A DNA stretch of 7,367 nt from Bacteroidota bacterium (GCA_023427845.1 JAEYZX010000145.1:1-7367), one strand, 5' to 3'; positions 1 to 6,737 are shown, counted from the stretch's first letter. The notes: generated from the letters alone by a model not told the origin. A program made the numbers and translations.

Positions 1-306
1 ATTTATAACGTTACGACAAACATACACGAAAGTGTCGAAGAGCAATGGCTCACATGGATGCAGAATACGCATATTCCCGAAGTTTTGGCAACGGGGAAAT
101 TTTCATCGGCCAGATTGGTCCGCGTAATTATCGAAGAGGAAATGGGCGGCATAACCTATTCAGTGCAGTTCATAACCGACAGCAAGGAAACCCTTGACCG
201 ATATTATGCCGAAGATGCTCCGCGACTTCGTGCCGAATCTATGCGGTTATTCGCCGATAAAGCATTTTCATTTCGCACCGAACTACAGCTGGTCAGCGAA
301 CACTAA
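1..306 (+). CDS. DUF4286 family small protein (5' end cut by window)
   Basis: The reading frame is open from base 1 to the TAA at 304-306. It begins with the residues IYNVTTNIHESVEEQW, well upstream of the first in-frame ATG at base 58, so that ATG is not the true start. The visible 101 residues match what I recall of the DUF4286 family: a roughly 100-residue protein opening with M-I-I-Y-N-V-T, then a W-x-x-W-M segment, an H-I-P-E-V-L-A-T-G-K-F block, and a C-terminal half with Y-x-x-Q-F and a conserved A-E-x-x-R-L stretch. Probably only one or two codons are missing. It has no signal peptide or membrane segment and is probably cytoplasmic; its function is unknown. It lies 45 bases upstream of rsmA on the same strand and may share its transcript. 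The family call is from memory of the sequence pattern. Confidence 0.85.
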   Translation: MYNVTTNIHESVEEQWLTWMQNTHIPEVLATGKFSSARLVRVIIEEEMGGITYSVQFITDSKETLDRYYAEDAPRLRAESMRLFADKAFSFRTELQLVSEH

Positions 307-321
307 GTACTAATTTGCTTT

Positions 322-338
322 GCCATTGCGCCATTGCG
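322..338. repeat. short tandem repeat, 8-base unit, two copies
   Basis: The unit GCCATTGC occurs at 322-329 and again at 330-337, with one further matching base. It fills part of the 45-base gap between the DUF4286 gene and rsmA. The repeat is seen directly; no function is implied, and replication slippage would explain it. Confidence 0.7.
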
Positions 339-351
339 AAAAATCAGATAA

Positions 352-1131
352 ATGGATAAAGTAAAAGCAAAAAAACACCTCGGCCAACATTTCCTTAAGG
401 ACGAAAACATTGCGAAGAAAATTGCCGACACGCTAAATTTTGACGGTTATGATTCACTATTGGAAATCGGTCCCGGAATGGGCGTATTGACGAAATATCT
501 TTTAGAAAAGCCGGTTACGACTTATGTAATCGAGATTGATACGGAGTCGGTGGAATACCTCGGAGCGCATTTTCCGAAACTTGAAGGCAAAATCATATCA
601 AAGGATTTTCTGAAGTACAACATAAACGAAATCTTTAACGGCAAACAGTTTGCGATTATTGGCAATTTCCCGTACAACATTTCGTCTCAGATCGTATTCC
701 GTGCACTCGAATATCGAAATCAGATCCCGGAATTTGCGGGAATGTTCCAAAAAGAGGTTGCCGAACGGATTTGCGAGAAAAAGGGCACTAAAGCATACGG
801 AATCTTATCGGTTTTGGTTCAGGCATTTTACGATGCCGAATACCTGTTCACGGTTTCGGAAGACGTATTCTCACCGCCGCCAAAAGTTAAATCGGGCGTA
901 CTGCGATTGCGCCGCAAGGAAAACTTTACGCTTCCCTGTAATGAAAAACTGTTTTTTACGGTCGTAAAAACCGCGTTCCAACAGCGCCGCAAGACCATCC
1001 GCAACAGCTTAAAAACACTGAATCTGTCGATTGTTTTAAGAGAAGATACTATCTTTGACATGCGTCCGGAACAGCTGGATGTTGAGCAATTCATTGCCTT
1101 AACACAAAAAATAGAAGCGGATGGAGTTTAA
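352..1131 (+). CDS. rsmA: 16S rRNA dimethyladenosine transferase RsmA (KsgA)
   Basis: This enzyme uses S-adenosylmethionine to dimethylate two adjacent adenosines (A1518 and A1519 in E. coli numbering) near the 3' end of 16S rRNA, a late step in 30S subunit maturation in the cytoplasm. Its 259 residues fit the family length. The N-terminal K-K-x-L-G-Q-H-F-L block is at 7-15, SAM motif I (LEIGPGMGVLT) at 37-47, the acidic E-I-D that contacts SAM ribose at 61-63, and the catalytic N-F-P-Y-N-I-S motif at 105-111; this lineage often has F where E. coli has L. The F-x-P-P-P-K-V-x-S-G-V segment at 173-183 and the Q-R-R-K-T-I-R-N block near 210-218 mark the C-terminal domain. The ATG at 352 puts the conserved block at the usual distance. 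No Shine-Dalgarno sequence is seen, as is normal for Bacteroidota. The last 11 bases overlap mgtE. Loss of this enzyme classically gives kasugamycin resistance. Confidence 0.97.
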   Translation: MDKVKAKKHLGQHFLKDENIAKKIADTLNFDGYDSLLEIGPGMGVLTKYLLEKPVTTYVIEIDTESVEYLGAHFPKLEGKIISKDFLKYNINEIFNGKQFAIIGNFPYNISSQIVFRALEYRNQIPEFAGMFQKEVAERICEKKGTKAYGILSVLVQAFYDAEYLFTVSEDVFSPPPKVKSGVLRLRRKENFTLPCNEKLFFTVVKTAFQQRRKTIRNSLKTLNLSIVLREDTIFDMRPEQLDVEQFIALTQKIEADGV

Positions 1132-2473
1132 AATCAGCAAGGATTTACTGACACAGCTTGAGCAGCTTATCATTGAAAATAACGATAGGGAGCTGAACCT
1201 GCTGTTGCACGACATGCACCATGCTGATATTGCTGAAATACTCGACGAGCTCAACATCGATCAGGCGACCTATGTTTTTAAGGTGCTCGACAGCGAAAAA
1301 ACAGCCGAAATCCTTCTTGAACTCGAAGACGATCTTCGTGAGAAAATCCTAAGCAGATTATCGGCAAAGGAAATCGCAGAAGAGCTTGACGAACTCGAAA
1401 CCAACGATGCTGCCGATATCATCGCCGAACTTTCCCAAAGCAAAAAAGAGGAAGTTATCCAGGAACTTCAGGACGTTGAACATGCAAAAGACATTGTCGA
1501 TTTGCTTCGTTACGACGAAGATACTGCGGGCGGACTCATGCACAAGGAACTTGTAAAAGTCAATGAAAACTGGAATGTGCTGACATGTGTTAAGGAAATG
1601 CGGATCCAGGCCGAAAATATCTCGCGCGTCCATTCGATTTATGTTGTCGATGATGAAGACCGGCTCAAAGGCCGACTTTCACTAAAGGATTTGCTTACAA
1701 CATCAACCAAAACACCAATCAGCGAAGTTTATATCCGTAAAGTCGACTCGGTTCACGTTGATACCGAAGACGTGGAGGTTGCGCGGATCATGCAAAAATA
1801 TGACCTCGAGGCAATTCCGGTTGTCGATGAAATTGGAAGGCTCGTAGGCCGGATCACAATCGATGATATCGTAGATGTAATCAAAGACGAAGCCGATAAG
1901 GATTACCAGCTCGCAGCGGGTATCTCGCAGGACGTCGAGGCCGATGATACGATTTTCGAACTTACACGTGCGCGATTGCCGTGGTTGGTACTGGCTTTAT
2001 TTGGCGGCCTAATATCCGTCCATGTGCTGGGGCTGTATGAAGGCGCAATGGATGAACACCGGAATTTGTTTTTCTTCACCCCTTTGATTGCGGCGATGGC
2101 GGGAAATGTGGGTGTACAATCATCGGCGATCATCGTGCAGGGTCTGGCGAATAATACACTCAGCGGGTCGCTGTTCAACCGACTCATAAAAGAAGTCTCA
2201 CTCAGTTTGCTTAATGGCCTGCTTCTTGCTGCAATTTTATTCATCGGAAGTTATTTGCTTCTCGATGTTGAACCATTGATAGGCGTTACGATTACATCGG
2301 CGTTGGTTGCGGTAATCATCATCGCGTCGCTGCTCGGGACGTTTATCCCGTTATTACTTGATAAAATCGGAATCGACCCCGCGCTTGCAACCGGCCCGTT
2401 CATTACGACAAGCAATGACATCTGCGGGATATTGATCTATTTTTCGATAGCCAAAATGATTCTTCAGTTTTAG
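1121..2473 (+). CDS. mgtE: MgtE-type magnesium transporter
   Basis: MgtE is a homodimeric inner-membrane Mg2+ channel/transporter whose cytoplasmic part senses intracellular Mg2+ and closes the pore. The 450 residues show the full architecture: an acidic helical MgtE_N domain (about 20-130), the conserved Y-D-E-D-T-A-G-G-L-M junction at 131-140, two CBS domains (about 140-200 and 203-255), a plug helix (about 255-275), and five predicted membrane helices from R-L-P-W-L-V (285-290) to the C-terminus. The pore signature A-G-N-V-G-V-Q is at 327-333. The segment at 418-435 carries D419 and D433, the latter in the T-T-S-N-D-I-C-G context that matches the Mg2+-binding aspartate of the Thermus protein. 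The ATG at 1121 lies inside the end of rsmA in another frame, which suggests translational coupling. There is no space for an M-box Mg2+ riboswitch directly in front, so control is probably at the protein level or from further upstream. Confidence 0.96.
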   Translation: MEFKISKDLLTQLEQLIIENNDRELNLLLHDMHHADIAEILDELNIDQATYVFKVLDSEKTAEILLELEDDLREKILSRLSAKEIAEELDELETNDAADIIAELSQSKKEEVIQELQDVEHAKDIVDLLRYDEDTAGGLMHKELVKVNENWNVLTCVKEMRIQAENISRVHSIYVVDDEDRLKGRLSLKDLLTTSTKTPISEVYIRKVDSVHVDTEDVEVARIMQKYDLEAIPVVDEIGRLVGRITIDDIVDVIKDEADKDYQLAAGISQDVEADDTIFELTRARLPWLVLALFGGLISVHVLGLYEGAMDEHRNLFFFTPLIAAMAGNVGVQSSAIIVQGLANNTLSGSLFNRLIKEVSLSLLNGLLLAAILFIGSYLLLDVEPLIGVTITSALVAVIIIASLLGTFIPLLLDKIGIDPALATGPFITTSNDICGILIYFSIAKMILQF

Positions 2474-2521
2474 GATACCAAAACAGAAGAGTTGTCGTTA
2501 GTCAAGAAGTATTAACCTGTT

Positions 2522-3157
2522 ATGAGAAATCTGTTACTTATTTTGTTTTTCGGAATGGCGCTGACGGGTCGTGCTCAAGTCGACACAAAAAGGTCATTCG
2601 CAATTCCGCTTCCCGAGAATATTGCTCCTCCTGCCCCGGAAAACACATCAAAACCATTCGAGCTTCCGCCAACGATAAAAGATCCTGCTGAAAATCCGCA
2701 AAGCCTCGTCATCGATAAAAGTCCGATTTCAATGTTTCCGAAAAACGATTTTATAAATCCGGGAAAGGAATATGAAGACCGGTTCAATAAGCGCGGGGAG
2801 GGTAACCAATATAAAGCGTTGCGGAAAAACATGCATTTGGGTAATTTTCAGACTTCGTCACCGTATCTCGTGATCCATTATCGCGATCATGGGCAAATCG
2901 ATGGCGACCGGATTCAGATATCAAACAACGATGTCGTTCTGGTTCCTTCCGTCTATCTTGATTCGCATTTTAAGGAGCACCGCATTGATTTGTCCGACGG
3001 AATAAATAATATCGCAGTCCTTGCTTTGAACGAAGGTTCATTATTCCCGAATACCGCGCAATACGAGATCTATGAAGCCGACGGCACGCTGCTGAGCGCC
3101 AACTCATGGAATTTATCGACAAATTTTAAAGCATTCCTGATTGTCATCAAGGAATAG
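2522..3157 (+). CDS. exported protein of unknown function with C-terminal beta-type domain
   Basis: I do not recognise a named family for the whole protein. The first 18 residues form a typical signal peptide (short basic start, hydrophobic L-L-L-I-L-F-F core, then G-R-A before Q19); cleavage before a Q is very common in Bacteroidota exported proteins. There is no lipobox cysteine, so it is probably periplasmic or secreted. Residues 25-80 are rich in proline and polar residues and look disordered. Residues 113-210 look like a compact beta domain with a D-G-D-R-I-Q-I-S-N-N-D-V-V-L stretch, a L-S-D-G-I-N-N-I-A-V-L-A-L-N-E-G stretch and a P-N-T-A turn. This resembles a beta-sandwich module seen at the end of Bacteroidota surface proteins (pattern: DGD, NG, then N-E-L-x-x-A-x-N-x-G-x-x-P-P-N-T-A). 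It starts 48 bases after mgtE, with no clear promoter in the gap, and its frame is the same as that of the next gene. Confidence 0.85.
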   Translation: MRNLLLILFFGMALTGRAQVDTKRSFAIPLPENIAPPAPENTSKPFELPPTIKDPAENPQSLVIDKSPISMFPKNDFINPGKEYEDRFNKRGEGNQYKALRKNMHLGNFQTSSPYLVIHYRDHGQIDGDRIQISNNDVVLVPSVYLDSHFKEHRIDLSDGINNIAVLALNEGSLFPNTAQYEIYEADGTLLSANSWNLSTNFKAFLIVIKE

Positions 3158-3173
3158 AGTGGCCGAATTTTCA

Positions 3174-3181
3174 TAAATTTG
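3174..3181 (+). promoter_or_regulatory. candidate -7 promoter element (TAnnTTTG) before the dehydrogenase-VOC gene
   Basis: The bases TAAATTTG match the Bacteroidota sigma-ABfr -7 consensus TAnnTTTG exactly. Transcription would start around 3186-3190. No TTG -33 element lies at the usual 17-23 base spacing; the nearest upstream TTG (3141-3143) is 30 bases away, so the match is partial. If real, the TTG codon at 3179 overlaps the promoter and cannot be on its transcript, which favours the TTG at 3197 as the start. Confidence 0.45.
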
Positions 3182-4555
3182 GTAAAACATTTTACCTTGA
3201 AAACTCCGCTAAAAATCCTTCATCTCGACAGTAATCATCCGCTTCTGATCGAAAAACTTCGGAACGCCGGATACGAGAACCACGAAGATCATACTTCGTC
3301 AAAAGACGAAATCCAAAACAAAATCAAAAATTACGACGGCATCGTTATCCGAAGCCGGTTTTCGATCGACCGTGAGTTTATCGACAAGGCTCAGGGAAGC
3401 CTGCAATTCATAGCGCGTGTCGGAGCCGGATTGGAAAATATCGACAGCGAATATGCCGCTGAAAAAGGGATTCGCCTAATTTCGGCACCCGAAGGAAATC
3501 GGAATGCGGTTGGCGAGCATGCTCTTGCGATGCTGCTGACGCTTTTCAACAAACTTACTGTTGCCGATTCGGAAATCCGGTCCGGGCATTGGAACCGGGA
3601 AAAGAACCGTGGCCATGAACTCGACGGCAAAACTGTCGGAATCATGGGTTATGGCAATATGGGAAAATCCTTTGCACGGAAACTTCGTGGATTTGACGTT
3701 AAGGTCTTGTGCCACGATATACTTCCACATGTTGGCGATGCAAATGCAAAACAGGTATCACTTGAGGAACTACAACGCGAGACCGATGTTTTAAGCCTTC
3801 ACATTCCGTGGACGGCACAAACAGATAAATTGGTGAATTCCGAATTTATTGCCGCTTTTTCAAAACCATTTTGGCTTATCAATACCTCCCGCGGCAAAAA
3901 CGTTGTAACATCTCATTTAACGGATGCGTTGAAATCGGGTAAAATTTTGGGTGCGGCACTCGATGTCATTGAATATGAAAAGTCATCGTTCGAGCACTTT
4001 TTTAGCGATAACGGCATTCCGGCAGAATTCGAGTATTTGCTAAAATCACAAAACGTATTGATGTCGCCTCATGTCGCGGGGTGGACCGTCGAAAGTCATG
4101 AACGGCTTGCTACGGTCGTATCCGACAAAATACTGGATCTGTATAACGGTCAATCTTCCGTTTCGCCGCAGCCACGTAGGGTTACAGGAATCGGCGGCGT
4201 ATTTTTTAAATCTGCTAATTCAAAAGAACTGGTGGCGTGGTATGGAAAACACCTCGGACTCAAAACAGATCAGTACGGTTCCACATTTTGGTGGAAAGAC
4301 AACGAAGGAAACGACTGCTCGACGCAATGGTCGCCATTTTCAAAAGATACAACCTACTTCGAACCGTCACAAAAACAGTTCATGCAGAATTTCAGGGTAG
4401 CGAATCTCGATTGGCTGCTGGAACAGCTAAGGGCTGAAGGAGTTACAATTGTTGGCACTCCCGAAACCTTCGATTACGGCAAGTTCGCATGGATTCTGGA
4501 TCCCGAAGGAAACAAGATTGAACTTTGGGAACCAAATGATCGCGCATTTCTTTAA
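3179..4555 (+). CDS. D-2-hydroxyacid dehydrogenase fused to a VOC (glyoxalase-like) domain
   Basis: Residues 12-322 (counted from the TTG at 3179) form an NAD(P)-dependent D-2-hydroxyacid dehydrogenase, the family of phosphoglycerate, glyoxylate and lactate dehydrogenases. Visible are V-G-A-G-L-E-N-I-D (81-89), the nucleotide-binding G-Y-G-N-M-G (157-162), and a complete catalytic triad: R238 in N-T-S-R-G, E267 five residues after D262, and H298 in S-P-H-V-A-G. Substrate is not decided by sequence; flavobacterial homologues are often labelled phosphoglycerate dehydrogenase, but no serine-pathway gene is nearby. After a Ser/Pro-rich linker (about 323-333), residues 334-454 form a VOC domain starting R-V-T-G-I-G-G and ending D-P-E-G-N-K-I-E-L-W-E-P, which in my recollection normally occurs as a separate protein. 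No ATG, GTG or TTG occurs around the VOC start, so it is translated as a fusion. The first in-frame ATG is codon 118, inside the conserved core, so initiation must use TTG at 3179 or, more likely, TTG at 3197. Confidence 0.9.
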   Translation: MVKHFTLKTPLKILHLDSNHPLLIEKLRNAGYENHEDHTSSKDEIQNKIKNYDGIVIRSRFSIDREFIDKAQGSLQFIARVGAGLENIDSEYAAEKGIRLISAPEGNRNAVGEHALAMLLTLFNKLTVADSEIRSGHWNREKNRGHELDGKTVGIMGYGNMGKSFARKLRGFDVKVLCHDILPHVGDANAKQVSLEELQRETDVLSLHIPWTAQTDKLVNSEFIAAFSKPFWLINTSRGKNVVTSHLTDALKSGKILGAALDVIEYEKSSFEHFFSDNGIPAEFEYLLKSQNVLMSPHVAGWTVESHERLATVVSDKILDLYNGQSSVSPQPRRVTGIGGVFFKSANSKELVAWYGKHLGLKTDQYGSTFWWKDNEGNDCSTQWSPFSKDTTYFEPSQKQFMQNFRVANLDWLLEQLRAEGVTIVGTPETFDYGKFAWILDPEGNKIELWEPNDRAFL

Positions 4556-4561
4556 TTTTTA

Positions 4562-4569
4562 TATATTTA
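4562..4569 (+). promoter_or_regulatory. weak candidate -7 element before the TM2-domain gene
   Basis: The bases TATATTTA match TAnnTTTG with one mismatch (final A for G), in a very AT-rich stretch directly after the dehydrogenase-VOC stop codon. It would give a leader of roughly 15-20 bases before the ATG at 4594. No TTG element lies at a good -33 spacing. The AT-richness makes a chance match quite possible. Confidence 0.3.
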
Positions 4570-4593
4570 TCCGCAAATGTTAAAAATTTCATA

Positions 4594-4908
4594 ATGGAAA
4601 ATACCAGATATGAGGCGTGGAACCAGCCGCAACCTCTGCGCGAGAGCAATAAGAAAGTGATTGCCGGTATACTTGCTATTCTATTCGGTTCACTCGGAAT
4701 CCACAAATTTGTGTTGGGCTATCAAAAAGAAGGAATCATATTGTTGGTGCTGACCGTATTCGGATATGCAACAATGTGCATCGTTGTAGGTTTTATAGTA
4801 TTGGGAATTACAAGTCTGATTGGCCTTATTGAAGGAATAATTTACCTTACAAAATCAGATGAAGAGTTTTACTTGACTTATCAGCAGGGACGGAAGCCCT
4901 GGTTTTAA
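4594..4908 (+). CDS. TM2-domain integral membrane protein
   Basis: A 104-residue protein with a short hydrophilic N-terminus (1-19) followed by a TM2 domain. The hallmark G-x-x-G-x-H-K-F-x-x-G is at 32-42 (GSLGIHKFVLG; most relatives have Y where this has V40). Two or three hydrophobic stretches follow the K-K at 20-21: about 22-35, 48-66 and 67-85. The tail (86-104) is charged and ends K-P-W-F, an ending I associate with flavobacterial TM2 proteins. TM2 proteins are small inner-membrane proteins of mostly unknown biochemical role. The ATG at 4594 is the natural start and overlaps the stop of a five-codon ORF (4577-4594). The stop lies 7 bases from the stop of the convergent minus-strand acyltransferase gene. 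Confidence 0.93.
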   Translation: MENTRYEAWNQPQPLRESNKKVIAGILAILFGSLGIHKFVLGYQKEGIILLVLTVFGYATMCIVVGFIVLGITSLIGLIEGIIYLTKSDEEFYLTYQQGRKPWF

Positions 4909-4915
4909 CCGCTAT

Positions 4916-6721
4916 TTAAAGCTGTTCGCCTTTCTCGGCCAGTTTCCGTTCGAGTTCCGCCTGGAATTCCTCCATAACCGGTTTCATGGTACTCTCCGGA
5001 ATGTCGGCAATCCGGATGTACATAAGTCCGTCAATCGCATTATTGAACAGCGGATCAACATTAAATGCAACCAACCGCGCATTTTGCTTGATGTATTTTT
5101 TGATCAAAACCGGAAGCCGTAATGTCCCGGGTTCAAGCTCGTCGATGATTTTGTCGAATTTGTTCAGATCGGCTTCGGCTTCATCAAATATGAAATCCTT
5201 ATCGGCATCCTTCAATTTAACTTTGAATTCCTTTTTCGGATGGATGTATTGCGCGATATACGGATCGTAATAGTGCGACTTCATGAATTCGATCATCAGC
5301 GATTTTGAAAAGTTCGAGAACTGGTTGCTGATACTGACGCCGCCGAGCAAAAATTTATGTTCCGGATACCGCAATGTCGTATGGATGATTCCGCGCCAAA
5401 GCAGAAATAACGGCATTGGTTTTTGTTGATAATCCTTGATGATGAAAGCCCGTCCCATTTCAATTGATTGGTGCATCATATCATGGAGCTCAGGTTCAAA
5501 ACGGAAAAGTCCGTTGAGGTAAAAACCTTCGAGTCCCATTTTTGGATAAATATGCGACCCCAAACCCATTCGGTAGGCACCGGCGATTCGTTTATCCTCG
5601 TCGTCCCACAAAAACATGTGGTGGTAATATTTGTCGTATTTATCGATGTCAATCGATTCGTTTGTGCCTTCGCCAACTTCGCGGAACGTCACCTCGCGAA
5701 GCCGCCCGATTTCATGTAAGATTATCGGTATGTGCTGCGCTTCGGTAAAGAAAACTTCGTAATTTTTGCTTTGCAGCAACCTGCAATCCGTATTTCTGAG
5801 TTTATCGACTTCGGCAATAATTTTTTCCTGATTCGCAGGAGTTGCAATGTCTTTTGATTTTCGCGGCATCTTTAGCGGCGTCGGCAGGAAGTTGCTTTCC
5901 TTTTGATATGCATTCGAAAGCATATAGGTTTTGCGACGTAAAAACTCCGAATATTCTTCCAGCGTCTCATGTTCGTTTTGTTCGGCAACCGATATCGGTT
6001 TACCGATACGCACCTTGATTACGCGGTCTTTCTGCGTCAGCAATTCCGACGGCAATTTCGCTGTACGCAACGTGTCGCCCAAACGCGATAATAAATAGAA
6101 CAATCTGCTGTTCTTGGCATGGAAATATATCGGAACCACGGGAACCTGCGCCTTGCGGATAACTTTTATCGCGCCTTCTTCCCACGGTTTGTCGACTACC
6201 AATTGTCCATCACGGTAGGTCGATACCTCTCCGGCAGGAAACATCCCAAGCGGTTTTCCATCGCTCAAATGCCGAAGCGTTTCCTTGATGCCAATCACGC
6301 TCGATTTTGCATCTTTATGATTTTCAAACGGGTTTACCGGCATTATGTACGGCTTCATGGGATCGATGCGGTGCAGCAGGAAGTTCGCGATTATTTTAAA
6401 GTTGGGTTCCCGTTCGAGCATCAACTTCAGCAATAAAATGCCATCGATTCCGCCAAGCGGATGATTTGAAATAGTGATATAGGCACCACCTTTTGGAAGG
6501 CGTTTTAAATCTTCTTCGGGAATTTCGAACTTGATTTGGAACTCGTCAAGTATCGCATTCAGGAACTCAACTTCAGACAAATGCTTGTTTCTGTCGTAAA
6601 TGTCATTCAGGGTCGAAATCTTCAACACTTTCATCAGGAGCCATCCCGAAAAAGTGCCAAAAATCCCATATTTATCCGCTTTTATTGCCTTAGCAACTTC
6701 TTTGGCAGTGACTAACCCCAT
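4916..6721 (-). CDS. olsF: bifunctional PlsC-like plus OlsB/GNAT-like acyltransferase, probable aminolipid synthase (OlsF type)
   Basis: The predicted 601-residue protein joins two acyltransferase domains. The N-terminal half (about 70-270) is PlsC-like: N-H-P-L-G-G-I-D at 86-93, F-P-A-G-E-V-S-T at 161-168 (the F-P-E-G block) and P-V-V-P-I-Y-F at 194-200. The C-terminal half (about 310-575) is OlsB/acyl-homoserine-lactone-synthase-like: R-E-V-T-F-R-E-V-G-E-G-T (342-353), Y-D-K-Y-Y-H-H-M-F (362-370), A-G-A-Y-R-M-G (380-386), E-M-G-R (421-424) and F-L-L-G-G-V-S-I-S (457-465). In OlsF of Serratia and Flavobacterium the C-terminal domain N-acylates an amino acid with a 3-hydroxy fatty acid and the N-terminal domain adds a second acyl chain, yielding ornithine lipids; glycine lipids are made by analogous separate enzymes in Bacteroides. 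Head group here is not decidable. I chose ATG 6721 over ATG 6847 because the longer form would cross its own promoter and overlap xth; conserved sequence begins at M-G-L-V. Alternative label: GNAT-family hemolysin-like protein. Confidence 0.85.
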   Translation of the reverse strand: MGLVTAKEVAKAIKADKYGIFGTFSGWLLMKVLKISTLNDIYDRNKHLSEVEFLNAILDEFQIKFEIPEEDLKRLPKGGAYITISNHPLGGIDGILLLKLMLEREPNFKIIANFLLHRIDPMKPYIMPVNPFENHKDAKSSVIGIKETLRHLSDGKPLGMFPAGEVSTYRDGQLVVDKPWEEGAIKVIRKAQVPVVPIYFHAKNSRLFYLLSRLGDTLRTAKLPSELLTQKDRVIKVRIGKPISVAEQNEHETLEEYSEFLRRKTYMLSNAYQKESNFLPTPLKMPRKSKDIATPANQEKIIAEVDKLRNTDCRLLQSKNYEVFFTEAQHIPIILHEIGRLREVTFREVGEGTNESIDIDKYDKYYHHMFLWDDEDKRIAGAYRMGLGSHIYPKMGLEGFYLNGLFRFEPELHDMMHQSIEMGRAFIIKDYQQKPMPLFLLWRGIIHTTLRYPEHKFLLGGVSISNQFSNFSKSLMIEFMKSHYYDPYIAQYIHPKKEFKVKLKDADKDFIFDEAEADLNKFDKIIDELEPGTLRLPVLIKKYIKQNARLVAFNVDPLFNNAIDGLMYIRIADIPESTMKPVMEEFQAELERKLAEKGEQL

Positions 6722-6737
6722 GTTGTTTGGTTTACGA

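Noticed and set aside
58..60. ATG at base 58 as the start of the first gene
   Set aside because: The frame is open upstream to base 1 and encodes 19 residues that fit the family N-terminus (I-Y-N-V-T), so the gene is cut by the window edge.
308..317. Possible -7 box before rsmA (TACTAATTTG)
   Set aside because: TA and TTTG are separated by one or four bases, not two, and no TTG sits at the -33 position. rsmA may be read from an upstream promoter outside the window.
1358..1633. Minus-strand open frame inside mgtE, and similar antisense or out-of-frame open stretches inside rsmA, the dehydrogenase-VOC gene and the acyltransferase gene
   Set aside because: Each lies wholly inside a strongly conserved gene in another frame, lacks any recognisable motif and has no promoter-like sequence of its own.
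2474..2521. Terminator or promoter in the gap between mgtE and the exported protein gene
   Set aside because: I see no stable hairpin with a T run and no TAnnTTTG match, so I cannot support either.
4524..4536. Repeated 13-mer TTTGGGAACCAAA, also at 6806-6818, with TTTGG/CCAAA inverted arms
   Set aside because: The first copy encodes the conserved end of the VOC domain and the second overlaps the xth -7 box and start site. Two copies of a 13-mer in 7.4 kb are within reach of chance, and a 3-base loop makes a poor operator or hairpin.
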